From Flavobacterium eburneipallidum (lineage in GTDB: Bacteria; Bacteroidota; Bacteroidia; Flavobacteriales; Flavobacteriaceae), in the NCBI RefSeq assembly GCF_027111355.2, contig NZ_CP114291.2:3348001-3412000 (forward strand): a DNA stretch of 64,000 nt, written 5' to 3'. Shown here piece by piece: positions 22,387-33,400 of this stretch. The position numbers and the translations under genes were made by a program. The stretch's first letter is position 1, and each line of letters opens with the position of its first letter. The notes beneath the pieces were generated by a model that was not told the origin of the DNA, did no database searches, and saw nothing but the letters and a program-made list of their open reading frames with translations.

Positions 22387-23442
22387 TTACTTAACAACAG
22401 TAAATGTTTCTTTAACTACACCTCTATTTCTCATCAAAAGTGTATCTTTAGTTTGAGTGTTAATATTTTTTGCAATATGATTTATTGTATAATCTAAATA
22501 CAGTACATCTCTATCTACATTACCAAAACTGTTTTTCTCCCCTTTTTTCACAAATACACCAGTTCCACTAGCCGTAAATGCAGTAGGGTCAGAAGAAGTA
22601 ATTACACATTTACCAGCATCATCAAAAGTAAGATTTAAAGTGCAAGTATAATTTACTCCGGCGCCATCCTGTAATACTACAGGAAACTTCAAAACTTTTA
22701 GAGAACCAGTTGTCAATTGAACAAGCCAAGTTGCAACATTAGAAGTTGCTGCATCATAAGTCTGAACATCTTTTGGATGTCTTACAATCGTTTTATTTAA
22801 ACTACCAGTCATCACATCTTTACCTCTTCTTAAATAATATCCATGCCAAGTATTGATATATTTTACAGCATACAGTATATAATCTTTAGAAATTTTATCC
22901 CATTGTCTTGAATCTAACCTTCTAGGTTTAGTATTTGCCACAAGTGGTTTTCCTTGCAAAATAGAATCTACACCAACAGCAGTAGTCATAATTAATGGAA
23001 TTACATAATTATTCTGTGTTGCTAATGGATCTGCAAAAAACTTATCGGTTAGTTGCACTTCAACACCACCAGAAATATCTCCTTTTTTAATCAGGATCTG
23101 ATTTGATGCCAATGTATAATAATCACGTGGCATAGGAAGAATTGGGCGTAATGGTGACGTTCCAACAAACTTATAACCCTTAGGGATTGTATCTGCAACA
23201 ATAAAATCAATTGCTATGTCTTTCTTGTTCTCATAAACACCAGACATCGTTGCCATAATGTTACATTTGAATTGAAGATCCAAAGTATTGTCATATATAT
23301 CTTCGCCTAACGTAATCGTTCTCACTGGAAATTGATAAGGAAAATATACAGAAGAATAATCATAATCAGGGTAGGATATCGGATCGTTCTCACATCCCAC
23401 AACAGAGATCAATATCAATAAAAATAAAATTAGTTTTTTCAT
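22387..23442 (-). CDS. DUF1735/DUF5627-type surface glycan-binding lipoprotein (SusE position)
   Basis: 351 aa. A lipoprotein signal with lipobox ISVVGC places the mature N-terminus at Cys17. PYQFPVRTITLGED and the first 160 residues match the Ig-like DUF1735 domain. The C-terminal half (WHGYYLRRG, around 200, to the end) resembles DUF5627-type domains. Proteins of this kind follow SusD genes and bind glycan on the cell surface; that role is inferred from position and family. It is the last gene of the five-gene uptake operon, 24 nt after susD, and is followed by a cluster of hairpins. Confidence 0.82.
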   Translation of the reverse strand: MKKLILFLLILISVVGCENDPISYPDYDYSSVYFPYQFPVRTITLGEDIYDNTLDLQFKCNIMATMSGVYENKKDIAIDFIVADTIPKGYKFVGTSPLRPILPMPRDYYTLASNQILIKKGDISGGVEVQLTDKFFADPLATQNNYVIPLIMTTAVGVDSILQGKPLVANTKPRRLDSRQWDKISKDYILYAVKYINTWHGYYLRRGKDVMTGSLNKTIVRHPKDVQTYDAATSNVATWLVQLTTGSLKVLKFPVVLQDGAGVNYTCTLNLTFDDAGKCVITSSDPTAFTASGTGVFVKKGEKNSFGNVDRDVLYLDYTINHIAKNINTQTKDTLLMRNRGVVKETFTVVK

Positions 23443-23466
23443 ATTTTGTATTATTAATGTGTATTT

Positions 23467-25272
23467 CTAATTATTCCAACCATCATTTTGAAGGAGGTTA
23501 TTAAATTTTAGCGTTTCAAGGTAAGGAATAGGACCATAGTACATGTGATTTTGGAAAACTCTATTCTCTACAACGAAAGGATTGCCATAAACAGGAGCTG
23601 CTAATGAACCAGATATTGTAACGCCTTTAGCAGGTTCATTTAATTCAGTTAGTGCCACTTTCCAACGGCGTAAATCCCAAAAACGGAAACCCTCGAAAGA
23701 CAACTCCAAACGACGCTCATTACGAATTAACTGACGCATGGCAACTTTATCCGTTTTTATGGACTCCAAATAAGGATCTGTATTTAAACCTAATGCTCTC
23801 TTACGGATAGCTTTAATTATATCATAAGCAGTATAACCGTATCCTCTTGGGTCAGAAACTGATCCCCAAGCTTCATTAGCAGCTTCGGCAAAATTAAGAT
23901 ACATTTCTGTATAACGTATGCGTGGTCTGTAATGATTTTGAGTATTTCTACCATTTGGATTATAATTAACATCCTGTCTCAACAATTTTTTCATATAGTA
24001 ACCTGTACGTGTAGACGTATTCACATTATTTATGGCGTCATTACCAGCTGTAATGTTTATTTGAGCATTCGTAACACCTGCTCTACTTCCGTGATAAACT
24101 ACAAACTCTGCCAAACGAGGGTCTCTATTAGCAAATGGACTTGCTGGATTATATAATGAAAGTGGATTAGATATCGGATACCCATTACTAGCAGGGAATG
24201 AATCTACAAGATTTTGAGTTGGATTTACACGTCCGTTTCCAAATAAACTAGGAGGAAAATTTTCACGTTCCAAATCATTATTATTAGATGTTCCACCTCT
24301 CCATAAACTTTCTGGAGAGTTGGCTCCAGAGGTCAATGCATTTATCTCTGTTGTATTTCTATACCATGAAACCCCACTAGAAAAGGTAGATGGCAATCCT
24401 GCCAAACCTCCTTTAAGAGCAATTATTTCGGCAGCGTATTTAGCAGCATCCTCCCAAGTTCCATTAGAACCGTCAGCAGATCCATTGGCAAAAGCAGGAC
24501 TTGCAGCCAACAGAGCTACTTGTGAGCGAATTGCTTTAGCTACACGTCCACTGACAAGACCTAAAAACTTTACTCCCATGGCGCGATTGTATAGTGAAGG
24601 GGTCATACCAGTAACATTATATCTTGGAGGAATACTAGCATTACTAGCAACATCCACATAATCCTGTGGCAAACGATCTATGGCATTATTAATGTCACTA
24701 TAAATTTGTGCAGTACACGCATTGAACGTTTCACGAGGAAGATTAAATTCTGAAGTCACAACTTGTTCAGTCAAAACAATTGGCACACCAAGTAATTTTC
24801 CATTTACCCAACCCCCATGTGATTGTAATAAGTTATACATAAAAATGGCACGAAGTCCATAAGCTTCCCCTTTAATTCTTTCTCTAAAAAGGGTATCAAC
24901 AAGAGGGTCTTCGGAAAACGTCATCTTATCGACTTCACTGAGAACAATGTTCATGTATTGAATACCTGAATAACATGCTTCCCAGCGGCTTGCTGGATTA
25001 AAAGCAGCAGTCCACTGTCCCGTAGCTAATCTCAAAAAACCATTATTAAGATCATTTGATACGGCATCATCAGTAGCAACTTCACTAAAATTATACCCAT
25101 TGGTTGGGATTCTAGCATAACCCTGTGTAAGAAGTCCCAATCCAAAATTAGGATCTACATAAGTATCATTTTTATCCTTAATGTTTTCTAGTTCAGCATC
25201 TATAAGATCCGTACAACCAACAAATAAAACGGAGAAAATTAAAATTACAAATATGTTTTTATTCTTTTTCAT
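23467..25272 (-). CDS. SusD/RagB-family surface glycan-binding lipoprotein (second pair)
   Basis: 601 aa with a lipoprotein signal (FSVLFVGC). The N-terminal SusD-like TPR region (ATDDAVSNDLNNGFLR, RIKGEAYGLRAIFMYNLLQSHGG) and the RagB/SusD C-terminal region (RNERRLELSFEGFRFWDLRRWK) are both clear. SusD proteins cap a partner SusC barrel and deliver oligosaccharide to it. It pairs with the SusC gene 18 nt upstream (25291-28377). The glycan contact residues cannot be inferred. Confidence 0.93.
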   Translation of the reverse strand: MKKNKNIFVILIFSVLFVGCTDLIDAELENIKDKNDTYVDPNFGLGLLTQGYARIPTNGYNFSEVATDDAVSNDLNNGFLRLATGQWTAAFNPASRWEACYSGIQYMNIVLSEVDKMTFSEDPLVDTLFRERIKGEAYGLRAIFMYNLLQSHGGWVNGKLLGVPIVLTEQVVTSEFNLPRETFNACTAQIYSDINNAIDRLPQDYVDVASNASIPPRYNVTGMTPSLYNRAMGVKFLGLVSGRVAKAIRSQVALLAASPAFANGSADGSNGTWEDAAKYAAEIIALKGGLAGLPSTFSSGVSWYRNTTEINALTSGANSPESLWRGGTSNNNDLERENFPPSLFGNGRVNPTQNLVDSFPASNGYPISNPLSLYNPASPFANRDPRLAEFVVYHGSRAGVTNAQINITAGNDAINNVNTSTRTGYYMKKLLRQDVNYNPNGRNTQNHYRPRIRYTEMYLNFAEAANEAWGSVSDPRGYGYTAYDIIKAIRKRALGLNTDPYLESIKTDKVAMRQLIRNERRLELSFEGFRFWDLRRWKVALTELNEPAKGVTISGSLAAPVYGNPFVVENRVFQNHMYYGPIPYLETLKFNNLLQNDGWNN

Positions 25273-25290
25273 TATTCAAATTTTTTATAA

Positions 25291-28200
25291 TTAAAATGCA
25301 GCCGTTAAACCTATACTATAATATCTCATTTGAGGAGTACCTCCAATATTAGTTTCCATGTGCTCTCTTTCTTTTGCAATTAGTAGCAAATCATTTCCAT
25401 TAACATAAAAACCTAAATTGCTAATAAAAGTCTTAGCCAATACTGACTTAGGAATGTCATAAGACAATTGAACTCTAGATAAACTAATTCTATCATTTTT
25501 ATATATCCAGAAATCTGAAGCTATAAAATTATTAGCGCCAGCTGTCGTAGTTAATCTTGGATAAGTAGCCGTTTCAGCTGTCTCTGGAGTCCAACGACCA
25601 AGCATAGGTGCAGAATATTTAGCATTAACACCCGAAGCCCAATAATAAGAACTGTTTTTATAGGCATAAGCCCCACTCGTACTATTAGCAAGTACGAATA
25701 AAGAAAAATTATTCCACTTTACAGTCGTGTTAAGCCCAATTGTTAGTGGAGATGCTCCTCCTCTACCAAGATAAACTTGATCATTATTATCAATTACCTT
25801 ATCATTATTTACATCTTGATACTTAATGTCACCAGCGCTAACTACAGCATATGTTGATTTTGGAAGAGCTCCAACTACATTGTTTTTTATGTCAGCTGCT
25901 TCAGCTGCAGTATAGAATCCATTGCTTTTCAATCCAAAGAGAGCATCTGTTGGTTGGCCTTGACGTTTTTGATAGTCATCTCTATAGATAATATCATTTC
26001 TAGTATAAGCTCTAGTCTCAAAATAAGTTGCGACCATACCCACATTCAAATGAACTTTGTTTATCTTTTTATTAAAATTTATTCCTAAATCAAATCCCTT
26101 ACGTTCGTCTGCATTATAATTAACAACCGGAATAAAAGATGAAGTAGACGGAGTGGTTACAGAAAAATAGCTTGGATAAAGATTTCTATCTCTGATAGGA
26201 ATACCTGTCAACTGATTGTAAAAATAAGAAGCTTCAATATGAACCATATTATTGAAAAGAGAAGATTCTAAACCTAAGGTATATTCTTTTCTCTGCTCAA
26301 ATCCTAAACCATAATTTTCTCCATTGATAACATCCGTAGTTCTAAGTTGACGTCCTTCTTGCCAAGAAAAAAAAGATCCATTAGCATTGCTATAAGAAGG
26401 TCTATACAAATTGTATCCACTACCACCTTCAAAGCCAATAAAATCAAGGTCAGTATTCAAGATACTCGCACTGGCAGTTAATTTCAATTCATTAAATACT
26501 TTAGAATTAGCCATAAAACTCTCTTTACTTATTCTCCATCCCATTGAAAATGTTGGGGAGAAAGCATCCTGTTGCCCTTCGGCAAGTCTAGAGGAATGCA
26601 CCATATTTTGAGTAAAATCAAGGTAATACTTGTTTTTATAATTATAATTAAACTGAAATCCTAGGTTTGCATTTGCTATGGCATGATACACCTCTGATTC
26701 AGCTAATGTATAACCGTGGGCTACTAAAAGTGCAGAGAAGTTATGCACCTTATTATAATCAAACTTGTACTTAAAAGCACCTGAAAAAAACATCGTTTGA
26801 CGTTGATAAGCATTATCAAGAGAACGAGAATCAGTTTTAGCATCCGTACCAAATTTAGTCAAAGTAGTAATATAATCTCCATCAGCATCAGTAGCCCAAG
26901 TTGGGTCATATACAGCATAAGCATTGTTGCCGATTTGTTGACTATAAGATGTATTGTAATCAATACCAAATTGAGTATCAAAAGTCAATCCTTTCAACAG
27001 ATTTGCCAAGTCAAAATTAAACGAAGTATCAAACTGATATTTACGAGTTGTCCCTTTAATAATCCCTCGAGTATATATATCTGCAAAAGGATTTGTTAGT
27101 TGGGTACTAGTACCTCCCAACAAATACTTTCCATCAACTATAAATGGACTAGTTGCAATATAGTTTTGAGTTTTTGCATCTGCTTTTTCCAAATAACTCA
27201 ATGGAATTAAAGGAGCAAATAAATTTGGTCTTAAAGTAGCCGCATTCCCCCAGAAATTACCTTGTGCTTGATTGTTATCATAAAAAGTAACACTGGTATT
27301 GATTTTACTAGTAATCATTTTACTCAATTTAATATCAAGATTTCCTCTTACATTGAAACGGTTTTCACCTTCTGATTTTCCATTTCCTATGTCAAGTAAG
27401 GTTGTTGTTCTATAATTACCCACATTCACATAAAATTGAGCTTTGTCATTTCCGCCAGTATATTCTGCTACAATTTCAGAACGTGTAGCGTATTTCTTCA
27501 AATTATCTGATGAATAAAAATCTACGTTTGGATAACGATACGGATTTACACCTGATGCAGAATTAGCTATTACTTCGTCCGTATAAAGTGGATTACGAGG
27601 TTGTCCATCATTCATAAGAGCTTCATTATATAATGTCATATACTCTGATGAACTTAAATATTTGGCATAACGTTTAGGATCCATAATACCCGTATTGATA
27701 CGGACATCAAATTTATTTCCTTTGCTAAGACCTCTTTTAGTAGTAATGGAAACAACCCCTTTTGCAGCAAGACTTCCGTATAAAGCAACAGCAGCTGCAC
27801 TTTTCAATACTGTAATATCTTCAATTTCAGAAGGTACAACATTAAACTCATCACGAGGAATACCATCAACTATCACCAATTTTCCGTTCATGCCCCAGAT
27901 GTTACCACCTGTATAACCAGGAATATAACTAGCTAAGTTATCCAAACTAAAAGTTGTGTAATTAGTGGCTAGCTGATCAGCAATGTTTACCGTTGAAACG
28001 CCCCCTAGAACATCTGATTTAGCTACTGTATTAAAAGCAACTTTCACCTTATCCGAATTGTATCCCAATACTACTGTATCCGAATCATAATCCAATACTA
28101 CTTTTTTCAAATCGGATTTCGCTTCAATGGAACCAGTTTTATAACCAGATGCTGTAACAGTTAAAATGCTATTGGCATCAACTGTTATGGTAAACTCACC

Positions 28201-28377
28201 TAAATCGTTAGCTTCACTTGTTTCATTAGCACTACTGATAGTGGCTCCTGGCACAAGATTCCCTTTATTATCATACACAACTGCAGATACAATTATCTTG
28301 TTATCTTGTGCACTCATTTCTAATGAGAAAAGAGTAAATATTGCGCATATAAAAAAAACTATTTTGATATATTTCAT
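25291..28377 (-). CDS. SusC-like TonB-dependent transporter (second pair)
   Basis: 1028 aa. Signal peptide, then a carboxypeptidase-like N-terminal extension (about 28-95, VVYDNKGNLVPGATI), a plug domain and a 22-strand-type barrel ending MRYYSIGLTAAF. The plug is divergent: it has VIVDGIPRDEFN and the end motif GVVSITTKRG, but the usual IRG-type block is replaced by GGNIWGMNGK, and the expected TonB-box area is unusual (SDTVVLGYNSDKVKV). It imports oligosaccharides across the outer membrane with its SusD partner. It is 33 nt after the first SusD gene, so both pairs belong to one transcript. Confidence 0.92.
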   Translation of the reverse strand: MKYIKIVFFICAIFTLFSLEMSAQDNKIIVSAVVYDNKGNLVPGATISSANETSEANDLGEFTITVDANSILTVTASGYKTGSIEAKSDLKKVVLDYDSDTVVLGYNSDKVKVAFNTVAKSDVLGGVSTVNIADQLATNYTTFSLDNLASYIPGYTGGNIWGMNGKLVIVDGIPRDEFNVVPSEIEDITVLKSAAAVALYGSLAAKGVVSITTKRGLSKGNKFDVRINTGIMDPKRYAKYLSSSEYMTLYNEALMNDGQPRNPLYTDEVIANSASGVNPYRYPNVDFYSSDNLKKYATRSEIVAEYTGGNDKAQFYVNVGNYRTTTLLDIGNGKSEGENRFNVRGNLDIKLSKMITSKINTSVTFYDNNQAQGNFWGNAATLRPNLFAPLIPLSYLEKADAKTQNYIATSPFIVDGKYLLGGTSTQLTNPFADIYTRGIIKGTTRKYQFDTSFNFDLANLLKGLTFDTQFGIDYNTSYSQQIGNNAYAVYDPTWATDADGDYITTLTKFGTDAKTDSRSLDNAYQRQTMFFSGAFKYKFDYNKVHNFSALLVAHGYTLAESEVYHAIANANLGFQFNYNYKNKYYLDFTQNMVHSSRLAEGQQDAFSPTFSMGWRISKESFMANSKVFNELKLTASASILNTDLDFIGFEGGSGYNLYRPSYSNANGSFFSWQEGRQLRTTDVINGENYGLGFEQRKEYTLGLESSLFNNMVHIEASYFYNQLTGIPIRDRNLYPSYFSVTTPSTSSFIPVVNYNADERKGFDLGINFNKKINKVHLNVGMVATYFETRAYTRNDIIYRDDYQKRQGQPTDALFGLKSNGFYTAAEAADIKNNVVGALPKSTYAVVSAGDIKYQDVNNDKVIDNNDQVYLGRGGASPLTIGLNTTVKWNNFSLFVLANSTSGAYAYKNSSYYWASGVNAKYSAPMLGRWTPETAETATYPRLTTTAGANNFIASDFWIYKNDRISLSRVQLSYDIPKSVLAKTFISNLGFYVNGNDLLLIAKEREHMETNIGGTPQMRYYSIGLTAAF

Positions 28378-28410
28378 TATTATTTATTTTTTTCGATTAT
28401 ATATTTGCAA

Positions 28411-30417
28411 TTACCAGCCAGGGTTTTGATAAAATTCAGGATATATGCTTACATCCGCTCGTTTCAATGGAAGCCAGTAATGTTTATCAGAATAAATACG
28501 TTCCCAAACAACAGATTCCTTTAAATTATTGATTTTATTGTTCTCTGGATTAACTTTGTCCAAGAAATTGTTGGTAGGATTAACATCATTGGTTTCAGGA
28601 ACATCACGATCAAAAGTAATACCCGTTTTAACATTATAAGGAAACTTAGTCAATAGCAACCAGCGACGTAAATCATTAAATCTATGTCCTTCATAAGCTA
28701 ATTCTACAGCACGTTCACGTCTCACTTCTGACATAAACATATCAGTAGATACTAAAAATGGCGCTTGAACTCCTGGTAAAGGATTCCCATTAGGAAGAAT
28801 CACACGATTACGAACTTTATCAATGGCATAAACAGCATCTTTGTTCCATGTTGTTGCAGTAGCACGAATATTGTTATGCCCCATAGCGATGGACTCTGCA
28901 TACATCAAATAAACATCTGACAAACGAAGCCATGGAATATGAACTTGATGATTATTATATGCATTATCGTATCTATTTAATCCAAGCGGATTAAATTTCA
29001 TCAACAAATATCCTGTATTACTACCCGAAGCACGTGAAGATCTATAATTTCCAACTCTAACACCATCATATAAATTGGCATAAGTATATTGCCTTGCTTC
29101 TGCAGTAGCAGTAGAATTAACCATCTTTCTGGTATCAAAACCAAAATTAAGATAAAAACGGGGGTCTCTATTTTTCCAAGGATAGTTTATGTCATAATTG
29201 GAACCTTGATCACCAGGAACATCTGCTTTACTAGCACTATTAATAGGATAACCAGTATTGGTACCAAAATAATTTACATAATTTGCCGTAGGGTATTGTG
29301 ACCAACTTCTACCTTGTAAAACATTAGCACATAAATACTGCTTATCCATAGACTGACCAGTACCTCCATAATTAGGGCCTCTGAAAATTGCCTCAAGATA
29401 AGTTACTCCATTAACAACTGCAGAACCTGGCATTCTACCATTTTGTCCATTCGTACGATATACTTGCTCATAACTAGTTCCATTAGTTCCCCAAGGGATT
29501 AATTTATATTGGCATGAACCATTCTCTGATGCATTTAATAAAGTTCCAAAAGCCTCTGCAGCTTTTTTACAATATTCTGCATTATACTGTTCTCCTCCTC
29601 CTGAAGACTTATTCATTAATGGACTTCCAGCATACAAATAGTTCTTGCCTAAATAAGCAAAAGCCATCCATTTATTGATTCTAAGTTCGTTTTTACCTAA
29701 AGTAGCTTGTCCAGCTGGAACAGCATCCCAGTCTGATGGCAATAAAGTACTTGCTTTAGTAAAATCTTCGGCAATCTTATCAGCAGTTTGTTGATAAGTC
29801 AAACGAGGAAATCGCAATGGCTCATCAGAAGCTAAAACCGAATCAATATAAGGCATTCCACCCCAATAGGAGATTATTTGCATGTGAAACCAAGCTCTAA
29901 AGAAATACAATTGACCAGCAATTATATCTTTCTCTTCCTGAGTAGCATCTACCATTTTATCAAGATTTGCAAGACCTATGTTTGCTTTCCTAATTCCGTA
30001 CCAAGAACCTACCCACAATGACTTTGATCTTTTTTGATTGTTAGTATTGTTAGTGCTAAAATCCACATCATTTTGATCTAAAAAAGATCCTCCATTACCA
30101 AAACCCCCTCTTTGCCAAGCTAAAAAGTTTCCTAAATCAACTTGCCAAATCCAAGCACCTTGGTTGGCTGCATTGGCCTGCCACATTTCCTCTTCTCCAT
30201 TATTGAAGAAATTGTTATCATCACGATTATTGAAACTTGGTATGCAGTGGTATAACTCCTCGGTAAAACCTTGGAAATTTGTGAAGTTTTGGTAAGCCAA
30301 ATCTGGATCAGTTGTAGATCCTGATTTAATGTCCAAATAATCAGAACAAGAAGTAAAACTCCCCGCTACAAAAAAGAAAAGTCCAAAATATAGAATTATC
30401 TTATTATAATTTTTCAT
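28411..30417 (-). CDS. SusD/RagB-family lipoprotein (first pair)
   Basis: 668 aa with lipobox GSFTSC. Typical SusD features: an N-terminal helical region (QLYFFRAWFHMQIISYWGGM, about 168-187) and a C-terminal block (RRERAVELAYEGHRFNDLRRW). It is longer than the second SusD and shares only family-level motifs with it, so the two pairs are not a recent duplication. It lies 11 nt after its SusC partner. A role in surface capture of polysaccharide or its oligosaccharides is inferred from family. Confidence 0.93.
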   Translation of the reverse strand: MKNYNKIILYFGLFFFVAGSFTSCSDYLDIKSGSTTDPDLAYQNFTNFQGFTEELYHCIPSFNNRDDNNFFNNGEEEMWQANAANQGAWIWQVDLGNFLAWQRGGFGNGGSFLDQNDVDFSTNNTNNQKRSKSLWVGSWYGIRKANIGLANLDKMVDATQEEKDIIAGQLYFFRAWFHMQIISYWGGMPYIDSVLASDEPLRFPRLTYQQTADKIAEDFTKASTLLPSDWDAVPAGQATLGKNELRINKWMAFAYLGKNYLYAGSPLMNKSSGGGEQYNAEYCKKAAEAFGTLLNASENGSCQYKLIPWGTNGTSYEQVYRTNGQNGRMPGSAVVNGVTYLEAIFRGPNYGGTGQSMDKQYLCANVLQGRSWSQYPTANYVNYFGTNTGYPINSASKADVPGDQGSNYDINYPWKNRDPRFYLNFGFDTRKMVNSTATAEARQYTYANLYDGVRVGNYRSSRASGSNTGYLLMKFNPLGLNRYDNAYNNHQVHIPWLRLSDVYLMYAESIAMGHNNIRATATTWNKDAVYAIDKVRNRVILPNGNPLPGVQAPFLVSTDMFMSEVRRERAVELAYEGHRFNDLRRWLLLTKFPYNVKTGITFDRDVPETNDVNPTNNFLDKVNPENNKINNLKESVVWERIYSDKHYWLPLKRADVSIYPEFYQNPGW

Positions 30418-30428
30418 CTTATAGTATT

Positions 30429-33400
30429 TTATAATGTTAATCTAAAACCTAAGCTTATACGACTTACCGAAGGATAAGCGGTATTTCCATTTACTTCTCT
30501 ATCGTCTGGTGTACGTGTCCATAACCAAAGATTATTTCCATTTGCATAGATACGCAATGACTCAAGCCCAATACGCTTAACCTGCTCTGAATTAAAGGTA
30601 TAAGCTATTTCAGCATTTTTCAAACGAATATAGGATCCGTCATACAAATAGCGAGTACCTAGATTATTTCCATTTAAGGTACTATTTAGCCTTGGCATAG
30701 GAGAGTCAGCATTCGTGTTATCTTTAGACCAATAAGTACCTTCATCATAAACCGTATTAAAATAAGGTAAACCAAAACTCTGTGTTTCGATATAACGAGA
30801 AACATTACTTACACCGTAGAATTGAACCATGGCACTAAAACCTTTCCAATCTACACCAAGACTTGCATTATACGTGTTTTGAGGATTTGATGGATAGCCA
30901 TATCTCACTCTATCCCCATTGTTATCAATCACACCATCACCGTTAAAATCCATTATTCTATAATTACCAGGAATTTTGGCATCATTACTATCAAATGCCG
31001 TACTACCATACAACTCATCCCAAGTATTATAAAAGCCTTGATCCAGCATTGAAGTGGATTGTCTGTTTGGATAACCCTCTCTTTTTACATATTCAGGAAG
31101 CAGTGCTGGATCATCCCTATCTATTACTTCATCCTTTGCTTGTGTAAAACTTACATCAGACCACAAACGAAGGTCGTTGGTAAGTCTTTGACTGTAATGC
31201 AATTCAAACTCAAAACCTTTAACTTCTACAATACCCTTATTAACAACCGGTGGAGCAAATCCAAAATAAGATGGTACCGCTCTTTGGCTTCCGTTCAAAA
31301 TGATATTTGTTCTGTAATCCTTAAAGACATCAACACTTCCAGACAATACTTTTTTAAATAATGAGAAATCTAAACCTAAATTCTGTTTCGTTACTTTTTC
31401 CCATGCTATGGAAGGATTTCCTATGGAAGTTTGTGTAATCCATCCGTAAGCATTACTAAGCTCGCCTTGATTCCCTTGAGTCAACAAAGGGCGTGAAATA
31501 CTACTACCATATACATCTTCATACAACCAACGACCATTATAACTGTCATCCCCAACCTGACCGTAAGAGTATCTCAGTTTTAGCTGATCAAGAAAAGTAA
31601 GTTTTTTCATAAACTTCTCTTCTGTAATCATCCACCCTACCGCTCCTGAGGAGAAAAAACCAAAACGATTATCAGGTGCAAATTTTTCAGTACCGTTGTA
31701 AGCTCCATTATAATCTAAAAAATACTTCTTGTTGTAACCATAAGTAGCACGAAAAACCCAATCTTCACGATAAGCAGGAATATTGGCACCCGAAGCTGTT
31801 TCCTGGCGCTGGAAATTCCCCATTCCAGTTACATTATGTACTCCAAAATCACGAACATAATTTATTTGTGCTTGATAATTCAAATTACGGTAAGTAGAAC
31901 CATCATTCATTGTACCTCCTCTTGTAGCCCAGTTTAATGGTTCATAAAAATCAAAATTTGTTGTTACATCAGGTGTTTGCGAGAAGACAGGTATCCCAGT
32001 AACAGGATCAATATATTTGCTCTGAATAGAATAGCTATCATTATTAATTCCTCTCTGTTCTTCAAGAAAAGTATTATCCAAAGAAAAAGTTACATTAGCC
32101 GAAAGTCCTTTAAGAATCTTTCCTAAATCTTGTCTAAGATTAAAGTCGGTTGCGATACGAGTGGTTGTTATAGACTGCGATCCACCAATGGCTAAATTCA
32201 ATGCTGAGTTAGCTCCTTGAACCGAATTTTGAGGGTAATATCCCCAAGATCCATCTGAATACAATGGATAATATAAATCTGGTGGCGTGTTATAAGCTCC
32301 TGCCCACATATACCCCTCACTAATTACCCTCCATGGTGCTTTTTTCAACCCATAAGATCCTGAAAGATTCACTTTAAACACTGTTGATTTTGTCAACTGA
32401 AAATCTAAATTAGCCCTAGAATTTATTCTATTATAGCTGTAACCAGATTCAAAACCCTGATTGCTAGGCGGTACTTTAACAAGATCTCCTTCGTTAGCAT
32501 AATCTACTGCAGCATAATATTTTACTCTATCTGTTCCTCCTGATATATTAACGTTGGCAGTATGAGACATAGCAGTATCTTTAAATAAATAATCTTGCCA
32601 ATCAATATTAGGATATCTTTCTCTTTGTTCTTGAGTAGTTTGATTACGATAATTATCAATAAATGATTGAGGTCTCATATAAGTCCAAGAAACTGGCTGC
32701 TGATTTAGCTCATATTCAATTACCTTATTTTTTACCATAAGAGCATCATAAGCATCCATTTTACCTGGAAGCTTTGAAACTGCTTTCATTATTGCACTAT
32801 ATCCAAAATCAATTTTTGCTTTTCCAACTACCCCTCTTTTTGTTGTAATAAGAACTACTCCATTAGCTCCTCTAACCCCATATACAGCAGTAGCAGAGGC
32901 GTCTTTCAACACAGAAACAGTCTCAACTGAAGTAATATCAACACTATTGATAGCACGTTCGATACCATCAACAAGGATAAGAGGCTGAGAATTGTTCCAT
33001 GAACTAACTCCTCTAATAATAATTTCGGGATCTTCTTCCCCTGGCTTTCCTGTAGTTGTCAAGGTTGTCACACCTGGAAGATTTCCTGTAAGTGCTGCAC
33101 CTAAACTAGTAACCCCTCCTGTACGTTGTAAAACTTTACCCGAAACTTGAGAAATTGCCCCAACAACACTTTCTTTCTTTTGTTGACCGAAACCAACAAT
33201 AATAACCTCTTGTAAAGTTGTTTGATCTGAAGACATAACAATGTTGACTTCTGTTTGACCATCAATTTTCTTTTCGATGGTTTGCATACCAACACTAGAA
33301 AAAATCAATGTTTCATTAGACGAAGGTAGTGTAATTTTATAGTCTCCATTAATATCGGTTACTACGCCAATTGCAGGATTACCTTTAACTGTTACATTAA